From Hysterium pulicare CBS 123377 (Eukaryota; Ascomycota; Dothideomycetes; Hysteriales; Hysteriaceae): a DNA stretch of 64,000 nucleotides. How positions within the stretch are numbered: position 1 is the stretch's first letter; each line of letters starts with the position of its first letter. Location of the stretch: positions 1-64,000 of the forward strand of contig AJFK01000453.1 of the NCBI GenBank assembly GCA_000467715.1. Reading direction: 5' to 3'. This document shows positions 20,897 to 31,133 of the stretch, in pieces. Made by a program: the position numbers and the translations under genes. Under the pieces are notes generated by a model that saw only the letters and a list, made by a program, of their open reading frames with translations, did not search any database and had not been told where the DNA came from.

Positions 20897-22418
20897 TATC
20901 GAAGGAAGTGAAGAGACGGATATGAGAGATCCGAACGAAATGGTGAATCAGAAATTGAAAACGCTGAAGCTAATGCTTGGAATGTAGAGCAGGAGACTGG
21001 AAGTGGAGTTAGTCAAGTTGACAGAATGATTTTTAGGATCCGGCTAGGGCGATAGAACTTCGCCAATATTGACAGTAGGTAACCTATGCCGGCGACTGCC
21101 GCTGACGAGACTACAATGTGACGTGGACCGCCAAGCCTTCGTAGTAGTGGCTGCACAATGAAGAACGAAAGTAGGAAAAACTTACTGATTGAGACGTCTA
21201 GTGGTGAGCTCGAATGGTGTGGTGCAAGTGGTGGTGCTTCCGGTGGTCTTGGGAAGTACCTGACAGGAAGGTGCTGGTCTCCGGTGGGTCAAGCCAAGTG
21301 AATCACCCGAATTGGTGAATTGCCAAGGAAAGTCCGACCAAGAAGCGAAGAGTGTTCAGGTGCAAGAGGAAGGATAGTAGTTGAGTTACTAAATGCCAAA
21401 GCAAATGGTGCTCTCCTCAGAACCATTGGTCGCTCGTTTATCAATGGCTGAAGAGCGGTATCTGGCTAAGCGTCGTCAGAGAACTCGGGACGTGACAGCT
21501 ACTTTCCACGGTATTCCGCCGCCACGCCTGCACTTTTGTGTCGCTTGCAGGGAGCATAGCAAATTGAGCTCCCTACCCTTTGTTGGTATGTATATTCGAG
21601 TTCGTAATGAAGGTCATCTCTAACAAGTAGTCATTGATATTAATCCAGCACTGGGAGTTGGCGGTACCATTATAAAATCGTTCTGCATAATCATGTCAAA
21701 CTATATGTTGAATCAACTTAAACATGATGTATAAGGCCAATCCCGCTTCTTCTAAATAGTAGAATGTCCTATCGACATCTCCGCAAGTCCCACGCCATCG
21801 AACACCTCAGCCCAAAATAAGTTATATGATACTTCCACGATGGTTCACCGCAAGGAAGAAAAATAGTGCTGTGGATGCATCGTCCGGGTGTTTGCTTATC
21901 ATCATGTGCTATACATAGCAAACAAGTAGTCTTCAGAGAAACCATACTATCATATAGCTAGCAAACGCGTGCTGTCCATTTGATCAATAGATCATAATAC
22001 TTCAAGTTTTCGCTCACAAGCGAAAGATTTTATATAAAGCTGTCTTGGCGAAATGAATTATTGGAACTTAGAAGAACAGACTTTTATACATAGTCGTCGT
22101 TCGGATGCATTCCAGTTCGGAGATCGTATATATTCTCGTAGTCTATCAGTATATCACATCAAACTAGTATCACTTTACGAGCCGGAAACTTTTTGAAGAT
22201 TTCAATTTTCTATGAAAAGCGAAGAACTGTGGGCTATTCTGTGCAGAGGGGTTGGGGAGATCAATCTTGGTGAAGTGGAGAATTGAGCAGCCAATCCAAA
22301 CGCCAAACCTTCAGAGTTAAATCGAGAAACTATGATGTCGACACATCAAGTCGAAACTCCGAACTGTGAGAGAAAAGAGAACATCCATCGCCCCACCATC
22401 GTACTACGCCTTGCTGAC
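20897..22418. other. 1.5-kb intergenic stretch
   Basis: Upstream of the gene starting at 20896 and downstream of the stop at 22419. Short frames only. The part from 21640 to 22200 is AT-rich. Nothing recognisable was seen. Confidence 0.4.
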
Positions 22419-23834
22419 TCACTGCCAGTAGTATTCGTCATCCCAGCTGGCATGACCCTCTCGCTTCAAATCTGCCACCTTTAACAACTTCGCCTCCTCA
22501 ACCGTAAGGACTTCCACCTTACTATCCATCCCCTTTATCTTTCTAGCCTTCAAGAGCTGCTCGCGCGCCTTCCGCTCAGCGTTCTCTGCAGCCCTACGCT
22601 CAGCATTACGGCGCTGACGCTCCGCCTCTTGAACAGCCCACTTCTTCTGCTGCTCCTCGAAAATCTGACGATTACGCTCGTCAATCTGAGCTTTAACTAC
22701 GGCGCGATGATCAGCGCGACGCTGAGCGTACCATGCATCGGATTCGTTCATGAGTTGGGCGAAAATGGGATGCTGGGAGATGAAGTCGAGGAGTGAGGTA
22801 GATGCGGTAGTGTTTTTCGCCTTCTTGTACTTGAAACGAAGTTTCGAGTAGTCGAATGCGAGATCTTCGAACAGTCCATCCCACTCGGAGATGTTGTTGA
22901 GGACCGTCGCGAGTTCGGCGTAGTTGGCCGAATGGTCCTTGAAGTAATCGCGGATCTGATTGTAGATGCCGTGAGTATACGAAGAGGCAATTTCGAGAAC
23001 CTTAGCCGCGTTGTAAACATTAACTTTGTTGTGAATGTTCGTCTGGACGGTGATACGGAAGAGAGCGTAAGTGCCAACCGTCTTGCAGGTGTTGATCATC
23101 CAGTTGATTACTTGTAGTAATTCGTGCTTCTTGACTGAGTCCCGGGGAAGATGGAGCTCAGTCAAGAGGGGTTTGTCAGTGAACTCCTTTTGAGCCAACG
23201 CCGAGACCGCCATGAGCAGGCGCTTGGGTACGTTGAAGACCCAGGCATGACCACCGACATAGATAGTGGCGCGAGGACCAGTAAGAAGATTCAGGCGGTC
23301 AGCCTTGCTCATGTTGAGAAGGTTGTCCACGACTTTCTGTTCTACCGTAAGAATCTCGTTGGTCTTACGAGCGCGAGCTGGACCCTTTGGAGGCGTCGTT
23401 TTGACCAAGGGGGGAGAAGTCTCGGCCCGCTCTGATACACCAGTTACTGAAGTAGGGTTGGTATTCTTGGATTTTTTTGAAGCAGAGCTTGAACCTGTAT
23501 TCTGGGCAGAGAGGGCAGGGGTGGATGTGGAACCCGTGCCAGAAGGAGTCACAGCTTTGTCTTGCTTACGACGATGCGTGACAACAGTGAACCCGCCAGT
23601 GTCTTCGATCGAATTTGACGTCTCGGTCATAGTGGTGAGCATATCAGCTTTTGCTTTCTGATTCGCACGCTTTCGAGCGGACTTTAACATCGTGCCCTTT
23701 GCAGCGGACCTAAGACTGTTAGCATTTTCTGAAAGAAGACAGTAGTCAGGGGTGGGAACGTACTGGGTAACTTGCTTGGGACCGACAGTATTATCGGTGG
23801 TTTTGAGAACCGAGAACATGTTCGAACCAGTCAT
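22419..23834 (-). CDS. BTB-like family protein, long form
   Basis: The protein starts MTGSNMFSVLKTT at 23834. An intron (about 23772-23712; GTACGT, GCTAAC branch, TTAG) removes the segment after 'GPKQVTQ', at the same place as intron 1 of the gene at 20896. A basic motif 'MLKSARKRANQKAKADM', a Ser/Thr-rich linker and the family block 'NMSKADRLNLLTGPRATIYV' follow. The BTB-like part includes 'LTELHLPRDSVKKHELLQVI' and 'NWMINTC'. After the helical region there is a long Arg/Glu/Ala coiled tail ('QEAERQRRNAERRAAENAER') and the shared C-terminal motif 'MDSKVEVLTVEEAKLL'. It is intact. The basic stretches could bind nucleic acid or direct it to the nucleus. Confidence 0.82.
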   Translation of the reverse strand: MTGSNMFSVLKTTDNTVGPKQVTQYVPTPDYCLLSENANSLRSAAKGTMLKSARKRANQKAKADMLTTMTETSNSIEDTGGFTVVTHRRKQDKAVTPSGTGSTSTPALSAQNTGSSSASKKSKNTNPTSVTGVSERAETSPPLVKTTPPKGPARARKTNEILTVEQKVVDNLLNMSKADRLNLLTGPRATIYVGGHAWVFNVPKRLLMAVSALAQKEFTDKPLLTELHLPRDSVKKHELLQVINWMINTCKTVGTYALFRITVQTNIHNKVNVYNAAKVLEIASSYTHGIYNQIRDYFKDHSANYAELATVLNNISEWDGLFEDLAFDYSKLRFKYKKAKNTTASTSLLDFISQHPIFAQLMNESDAWYAQRRADHRAVVKAQIDERNRQIFEEQQKKWAVQEAERQRRNAERRAAENAERKAREQLLKARKIKGMDSKVEVLTVEEAKLLKVADLKREGHASWDDEYYWQ

Positions 23835-23923
23835 GGTGGTAGCCGTGGACTTGGTGTGTAAAGATAGGAGTGTCTGTGGAATGTTTATCGTGGTATCGAA
23901 AACCGTGGTCGTGTTTGAAAGTA

Positions 23924-24340
23924 GGTTGTCGAGTATGTGGGTGGAGGTTGATGAGGAGGAGAGGAAGTTTTGGAGTGAGAAAAGAGGAGGTTTATATGTG
24001 GATGAGATTCGGTGATTTGTCGAAACCGGTGATGGTGTTCTGAGAGTAGCTGATCGAGGTACTACAGAGACTCAGGGTTGCCGAATACGTAGAGAAAGTT
24101 TGATGAGGAGGAGAAGAAGTTCTTGAGCCCGAGAAAAAGAGGTTTATATGCGTTTCGGATTCGGTGATTCGCCGAAACTGGTGTGAAGGTATTTGCAAAG
24201 TAGTTGATCGAGGTGCTACTCAAAACACCTGGGGTTGTCGAGTGTGGAAAGAGAGGTTGATGGAGAGGAAAGAGCGTCTTTAGGCGGGGGAACAGGGGGT
24301 TTGTATGAGGATGGGATATAGTGAATTCAGCAGATCCCAG
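23924..24340. repeat. three ~150-bp tandem repeats in an upstream region
   Basis: Units begin at 23924, 24076 and 24233 with GGTTGYCGARTRYG and share GAGGTTGATGAGGAGGAG-like, GGTTTATATG, GATTCGGTGAT and GTTGATCGAGGTACTAC-like blocks. The third is partial. On the minus strand each carries a TATA-like CATATAAAC or CATACAAAC. The array lies 90-500 bases before the ATG at 23834, so it looks like a multiplied promoter. Confidence 0.85.
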
Positions 24341-25249
24341 ATTCACTATCTGCAGTCTCCAAAACACATAAGGCATCGTGATGCATTGTGAATCTACTTA
24401 GCATGGTGACAGAACCTCTGCATCGTGAACGACACCTCAAGGCACCCACCTCAACCAGAAAAATGCGGACCATGCACGCACCTACACTCCCGTAATTGAA
24501 AGCCCCTAATCCCCCATATATAAATAGTATAGTTTTCCAATTCAATCAATTAGGAATAGAGGACATTGATAGGGCCAGGTCACTTTCAACCTCGAGTTCG
24601 ATCCCGGTCGGAGTCTATCAATGCAGCATGATCAAAACCTGCTCCGAAAATCATAGGCTCTACTTTCCTAATAAAATAACATTCCCATCCCGGGTCTAAG
24701 TTTTCTCCTGCCGCTCTGACACAAATACAGAGGGTTGGGTTTTTGCTATTTGGGTGGGAGAGGTGAGGTCACGTGCGCATTTTTTTGAGTCTGCGAATTA
24801 GTGGCTCTGCTGGTTCTGTGGAAGAGTATGCTGGATGTATGATTTGTGGTGGGGATGAACAAGGACGGGTTTCATTGAAGGGGTTCTGCACCGGCTTCGT
24901 CGCGGCTTTCTACATGGAGACTTCTCAATGTGTATGTACTCCTCCCAAACGAAAAAAGCCCTGACGTGTGAAGACATGATGATGAAAGCGATAGTACTGA
25001 ATGTGCCTGATGCGTAAAACACGAAGACCAGAATGATGCGATCCAAAACTCGAAGCGTCGAGATACCTCCGCCTCAAAAACTCCCAAGCTTGCAAGGAAA
25101 TCAAGTACTAGACTTCCCACCCCCAATCCCATCCCCCACCAACCTCCATGGAATCCCTTTAAACTCTCCCGACCCAAAAAACACCTAATCTAGAAAACCC
25201 CCGGCGAATTTTCAAGTCTAAACTCATAACATACCTCCCTCTCCCTCCA
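24341..25249. other. intergenic, no gene recognised
   Basis: Between the triplicated upstream region and the stop of the glutamine-rich gene. A GAGTTCGATCCCGG stretch at 24594-24607 resembles a tRNA B box, but no tRNA folds around it. Confidence 0.4.
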
Positions 25250-27250
25250 TCAAAACAACCCCGCCGACGAATCATACATAGACGGATCAAACCCCATATC
25301 AAAGCTCGTAGGATCCACGTCCCCAACATCGAAGGGAGACGTAGTTTCCGGAACCGAGGCGCTGGGATCGTATATCACGCCCGTACTCTGTTGCTGGAAC
25401 TGGGAGGGATCGAAAACTTGCTGGTTCTGGAGTTGCGACGGGTCGAAGACTTGCTGCTGGGGTTGCTGTTGGAATTGCGAGGGATCGAAGACTTGTTGGT
25501 TCTGTTGTTGCTGGAACTGAGAGAGGTCGAAAGTTTGTTGTTGTCCTTGCTGTTGCTGCTGCTGGAATTGCGAGGGGTCGAAGGTTTGCTGGCCTTGCTG
25601 CTGTTGTTGGAATTGGGAGGGATCGAAACCTTGCTGCTGTTGTTGCTGCGTCGGATCCGCAGTCTGCCCTCCTGCATGTCCGCTATGATGACTATGACCG
25701 TGTCCATGAGCGCCATGTCTACCCTTTACCAAAGCTCCCAACGCTATAGCTCCAATCGCCGCAACGCCTCCTCCAGTCACAGCTGTATTCGGAGCACGCC
25801 CTGCTCCTACATTCTGCTGCTGTTGCTGTTGTGGCTGCACGAATTGCTGTTGAATAGGATACTGAATCTGCTGCTGCTGTGGTGGAAAGTATTGATTTGC
25901 CACCGGCTGGGCTTGATATTGTTGTCCCTGCGGTATCGACGAAAATGACCCTTGTCGCGGTGCTGGACTGGCGAATTGACTGTATGCCGGTGCAGGCGTC
26001 TGGGGTGTCCTAGGCGTCATTACTGGGGTTCCTGAAATGGAGCTGCGAGGGCTGGGTTGAATGCCCGTGCTTATGATACCCAGTCCGGGCTGAGGCGATT
26101 GCGGTGGCGGCATGGCTACTTGTTGGGCTTGCGGGAACGGAGATTGTTGAGGGGTAGGCGGCTGGAAGGCCTTCGGTAGGGATGGGAGCATTTTTTGGTA
26201 ATCTGTCCAGGTATGTTCGGGGAGATTGGAAAAAGCCTTGCCAGTTGTTTGAAGGAGGATGTAGGAGTGGGGATGGTTGGGGAAGAGGTAGACACCCTGT
26301 TGATTAATCAGTCATTGAACAGAGATCCTACGCTACATGTACCACAATTGGGCTTATGTTGTGAAGTCAAGATGTATAAGCAGTGGGTCGACATACCGCA
26401 ATTCCAAGGAAATTCGGCGAGTCTTCCAAGAACTTATTAATCCCAGCCAGTCCCTCGCTCTTACTTCTACTCAAATCCCAGCTTCCGCCTCCAGCAACCG
26501 TTCGCATGAAATAACTTCCATCGGCACCTAAGCTGACGAAACTCGGCGCTTCCCTTCCGTTTTCTCTCCATATAGTTTTCCATGGATCTTGAGATACTAC
26601 GCGTGAGGAGAGAGCTTTATCTAGTACAGGTGGAAGATTGGACCACGAAGCCGATGTCTTGTCGTAGGCATAGTAGGATTCGTAAGGACCGAGGGTCAGA
26701 GAGAGGGTGGGGAGGTCACGGATTATGTGTGGGTGAGAATGGTAGAGGTAGGTTGTTAGGGGGTTCGGGAGGTTGTAATGGCCTGGAGGGGGTTTTTAGG
26801 GAAATGATTGAAAACGAGATGGAGAAGAGATGTTGGAGTAGAAACGCATGAAATTGAAGAAATAGGACATATAGAAGACAACAAACAAATGAAGATGAAA
26901 GTGGAAATCTCAATCCTTACGACAATAAACCACTCCATCCGCATCCCGATAACTCACAAAATACGCCCCATTATCACCCAACGCCAACTCCAACACATCT
27001 CGAATAGGCGGCTGCTTCGTGAATAGAGTTTCTACATCCGGAGGAAGATTGCGTCTACAACATCACGCGTCAGCCTTGCCGGTCTGGGCAATCGTTCGTT
27101 CACGTAAGGAGGACCCAGAAGGGAGCCATGAGAGGAAGTGAAAGATCTGAGTGGTGAAGAACGAGTAAACAAAACGTACCTAGCCCAATGAGTCGGACTA
27201 TTAAAGAAATACGCATCATTCTTCCCCATAGTAAAAGTGATGAAAGCCAT
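25250..27250 (-). CDS. four-repeat protein with Gln-rich tail
   Basis: Starts MAFITFTMGKNDAYFF at 27250. Introns lie near 27178-27060, 26924-26760 and 26393-26295. The first ~260 residues hold about four copies of a unit with an aromatic start ('NDAYFF', 'NGAYFVSY', 'YESYYAYD', 'DGSYFMRT'), a Trp/Tyr, an 'NLP' and a closing 'LxLG' or 'SLG', suggesting a propeller- or sandwich-like fold. A Pro/Gln-rich region follows, then a short hydrophobic stretch 'GGGVAAIGAIALGALV', a His/Gly patch, and repeats of 'FDPSQFQQQ'. The tail is prion-like in composition. The protein resembles conserved hypothetical proteins of ascomycetes. The function is unknown. Confidence 0.8.
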
Positions 27251-27871
27251 GATCGCGGGTCTTGGCGCAGGATTGCGGCTGAAGCGCTAAGGAATAGTCC
27301 GGTCCTCCAAGACCGGGTATCTTACCAGAAGACAAAAAGGCCAAGAAACTGTATGACGAGCGCGAAAGAGATCTGCGACAGACGTGTACGGATTGGAAAG
27401 AAATGAAGGCGAGGAGAAGGTTGAAAATTGAAGAGGTGTCGTTGAACTCAGCCGCTCCGCTAGGAGCTGTTCCAGGCCGACGCATCGCTAACTTATTCCG
27501 TTCTCGGGCGAGGCTGAAAGCGATAGCGGATGATCCCTGGACACGTGGATGAAGCCAGTATCATGGACGAAGGTCGGATATCTGGGGCATACAAGTAGAA
27601 GAAATTCAGGTTCAATTGTACATATTGGTATCAGTATCGCTAAGGTCTGGCGAATCATTATGGCTCGCGACAATAGGCAGAAAAGCACCTGTCGTTTGCC
27701 CACAGACTTGTGAAACCCTATGCTCCCTAGCCGACTAACCCCTTGCAAATCATTGAAATCGCACCATTAGCTAATCTATTCCCTTGTACCCCGGCATATG
27801 ACGAAGGTTACAGACTTTGAGGCCTCCTCAACAGCTCAGCATACTGAAGATGGAACGAAGGAACAGAAAAC
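27251..27871. other. intergenic, no gene recognised
   Basis: Between two minus-strand genes. Only short frames. It contains the promoter of the 25250-27250 gene. Confidence 0.4.
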
Positions 27872-30335
27872 CTACCGGTTGCCGCGCCTACCAGGCAAAG
27901 CTGGAGGTGGGTCAGGATTGCCGTTTTCGGTGACACGAAGCGCAACGCGACACTCAGGGCAGAACCACTTGGTACGACGGCCTGGCTCTGATTTGAGGCC
28001 GACGCACTCGAGGTGGAACCATTCCTTTTCGCACTGGGGATGGATTAGTATGTCTAAAAGCAGAGGAGGAAGAGAGTTGGGAACTTACAGCATCGTTGTC
28101 ACAACAGACCATTGTTCCGAAACTGACGTCGCCACAGACGCAATATCGTGGCTCGTCATCCGCGATGTCTTCCACCGGCTCAACATTCTCAGAGTCAGCC
28201 TTGCCAGCTTTCTTCTGCTTGCCCTGGGTCCGCTTGGTAACGGTCACTTTGCCTTTACCATCCTCATCTGCAGTGGTCATCCCCGTTGGTGGAGGCTTCC
28301 TGCGCGAGCTAGCACGCGTAGGTACAGATGGTGTGGCCTGTGCTGAAGCGGGAAGGCTGACGTTGCTCGCACGACGAAGTTCACGGGACTTGGATGGAGC
28401 AGACGGCTCTGCGCTGGCAGCTTTGGGCGTTGGGACTTGTCCTCGAGATGATCGCGGACGAGTCGCTGGACCAGTCGGAGGAGCAGGCGCAGTCTCAGGC
28501 TCAGGTTCAGGAGCCGGAGTTGGAGACTTCTTAGGCAGTGCAGGTGGGGGTGGACTGGGAGCCTTGGGTGCCACTGACTCACGTCGAGGGCGAGAAGAAG
28601 CAGCTGTAGGTTGAGCTGGTAGCGGAACTACAGTCTGAGATTTCTTGCTTTCAGTTGGAGATGGTAAAGCTGGTGTAGCTTTGCGGCTCGGTGCTTTCGA
28701 AGGTGCTTTCGCCGTGGGAGTGGCTGGGCCCGCTGGCGCAAGTGGTACTAAGATGGTTGTTGTCTTAATATTAGACGGAGCCGTCGGCGGTGGGGCTGTT
28801 GGCGGTGGAACGGGAGTTTCGATCAAAGGAGTTGTAGGAGCTGAAGGAGCAGGCGCAATGTTTTGAGGAGGGGCTGGGGGCGCAATTTTGATGCGCTTTG
28901 GTCCCGGCTGTCTCGATGCGCCCTCCTGCGATACCGACGAAGGTGCTGGCGATTCCGCTGCCGCAGGTTCGGGAGGTGGGGGGGTTGTATCTCTCTTACG
29001 TTTCTTGGAAGACTTCGCGGGTTCTTTTCTCTTTTCTGGAAGAGGGGTGACATTGACACTATCTCGAGTGTCGTGGTTGAGGAATCTGATATTCTTCATT
29101 GAATTCGCCCCTTCCATGACCTTGCGACTAGCGTCTTCAATCTCTTGAGCATCGCGCATAGCTTGTTCGCGTAGCTGACTCTCTTTCTTCAGCTTCTTGG
29201 CCTCGTTCAACCTCATGCCTCTATTCACGAGCTGGGAGTCTTCCTTTGCCCAAGTATCCGCGCTGATTTCGCCTGGCGCAAGTGTCGCAGTCTTTTTACT
29301 TGTCGCATCAGCGCTATCCTCGTCAAGGAAGGGCTCTCCAGCAGATTCGCAGCGAGCCTTTTCCTTATCGTAACTCTCTTTGCCGCGACCCTTCTTCTGC
29401 AACTCCCGACGTATCATTGTATCACTTGGGCTCCAGATGGCGTTCTTCTTCATTTGCTTCCGAAGGACGGCCATTTCGTACTCGGTGAGGCGGAACCATG
29501 GCGCGAACCGGCTGCCGGGTTTCGCGTCTGCTGGTGGCGGGGAAAGTTTAGCTAGGGCATTGCTCGTAGAGATGCCTGCGACCTGGCTGTGAACATTGGT
29601 ACCTAAGACGCCAGGAGGCCTGACACGCGCCGGCTTCGACAATTTGATCTTTGATGACTTGGGTATCTTGATCTTTTTGGGATCCGAGATGTCGATTGTT
29701 GATCCTGTCTCGGATTCTTCCTCGGAGCTCTCCCATTCAGTCTCTCGCCTTAGCACAGGGGATTGCGATTGTGGCAGAGGCACTGTTGTCTTCCGGCCGC
29801 GATCTCTCTGACGAGCGGCGGAGCCTGTCCCTTGTTGTCCATCATCATGATCCAAACGTAAGTGTAATCGTGGTCTGTCATAGCCTCTATGCGCCGACCG
29901 GGTGGTTTGGGGTGATACGGGCGCGGGTGTAGGATCGCGAGAGGGCGGTTGAGGAAGGGCTTGGAGCTTCGACTTGATTATGGCCAGTCTGTGACAATGA
30001 CGTTTTGCGACCTCGTAGATTCGCGTCGCCTCAGCGTAGGTGGATTCTCTGCAGTAGATGGCATGTTCGAGGGCGGCCGAGATGTCTTTGCGCAGCTGTT
30101 GGGGGTCTGGTCGTTCGGAAGCCGGGAGGTGAGGGAGGTTGCCGTAGGTCTTGGTGAGCTCGTGAACGATGGAGGTGGCATCGACATAGCCCTCGTCGAG
30201 TTTGCCAATGAGGGTGAGAGAGCGCACAAGGTCTGATGGGAAGAACTCGGTATAGTCGAGGAAGTCGGTAACAGTGGTCTGGGCATCGGGATTCGAGGGT
30301 GGTTGGGGGGTCATGTCGGACACTGCACTCGCCAT
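27872..30335 (-). CDS. ING-type PHD-finger chromatin protein
   Basis: I choose ATG 30335 (MASAVSDMTPQPPSN) because the conserved part begins soon after; the frame is open further upstream. Residues about 20-125 form the ING N-terminal helical domain ('TDFLDYTEFFPSDLVRSLTL', 'IYEVAKRHCHRLAIIKSKL'). A very long Pro/Ala/Ser/Lys-rich centre follows. The PHD finger starts 'YCVCGDVSFGTMVCCDND', is split by an intron (about 28090-28037), and resumes 'CEKEWFHLECVGL' to 'WFCPEC', with all eight C4HC3 zinc ligands. ING proteins read H3K4 methylation for histone acetyltransferase or deacetylase complexes in the nucleus (NuA4, Rpd3). It is longer than yeast Yng2 because of the central linker. Confidence 0.9.
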
Positions 30336-31133
30336 GGCTGCTTCAACGGCGTCGCATCGCAGGGAGCGTTCTGTCAAAGGGAGGCCAGACGGGCGTGCCA
30401 GACAAGCCAACCACGCGTCGATAATGGTATGGAGGAGAATGGGAGGCGGATGATGGTTGCTGCGACGGTGTGATGGAGGCTGCTTCGACGGCGGGCACTG
30501 TTTCGCGCTTCCCCAAGGCTGAGGTTGCAAGCTCCATCACGTGCAAGGCCACTTGTCGCGAGATTTAAATCCCTGGCGTTCGACTCCAGCCTCACCCTGC
30601 AGCACCCACGGCTGCCCTCGAACAGAATAATGCATGTCTGTCCTCCAAGGCAGCCCAGTAGCTCTGTCTCACTGCGCAACGCCGTGTAGATGAACCCGTG
30701 TGAACCTAGCACCTATACTGACGCAGGCTTTACTTAGGACAATCAAAACTCCCCTGCACATCGCAGACATGAGTTAAACGTCCTGCTCCAGTGCCGTGAT
30801 AGCAACAACAACGGCCCATTTACTCCAAGGAGCGCAGATGAATATACGCCCCTCGGTGTGGACCGACTGACTGTATGTCGTCTTGACTTGGCGTACAGTC
30901 ACGGCTGTTGCTGCAGTCGTGCTTTCCTTCTTCAACACACCTTCCTGCCTTCAGCGTGTTGTCTCCGTGGCCTCATTTCTTGCCTGCACATTTCATTGAA
31001 CTGCCATTTGTCACGTGCAGCCTCTACAAGCCCGAAGACAGCAAACATCGTTGCTTGGTGAACCGCACACACGGGTAACTGCATAACAGCATGCTCTGAT
31101 CCAGCCTCACCTCTACTTCTTCGTCATCTCACA
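30336..31133. other. divergent promoter region
   Basis: Separates the minus-strand ING gene from the plus-strand nuclease-like gene. CACGTG-containing sequence occurs near 30539 and 31013, but no factor can be assigned. No further gene was seen. Confidence 0.5.

Noticed and set aside
24530-24630. tRNA gene or tRNA-derived SINE
   Set aside because: GAGTTCGATCCCGG resembles a B box, but no acceptor stem, anticodon arm or convincing A box could be placed around it.
25391-25948. Leucine-rich plus-strand frame
   Set aside because: It is the complement of the CAG/CAA-rich glutamine repeats of the minus-strand gene, which gives Leu-rich translation automatically.
28096-29148. Plus-strand Gly/Ala/Val-rich frames
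   Set aside because: These are antisense to the Pro/Ala-rich linker of the ING protein and have no start context or domains.
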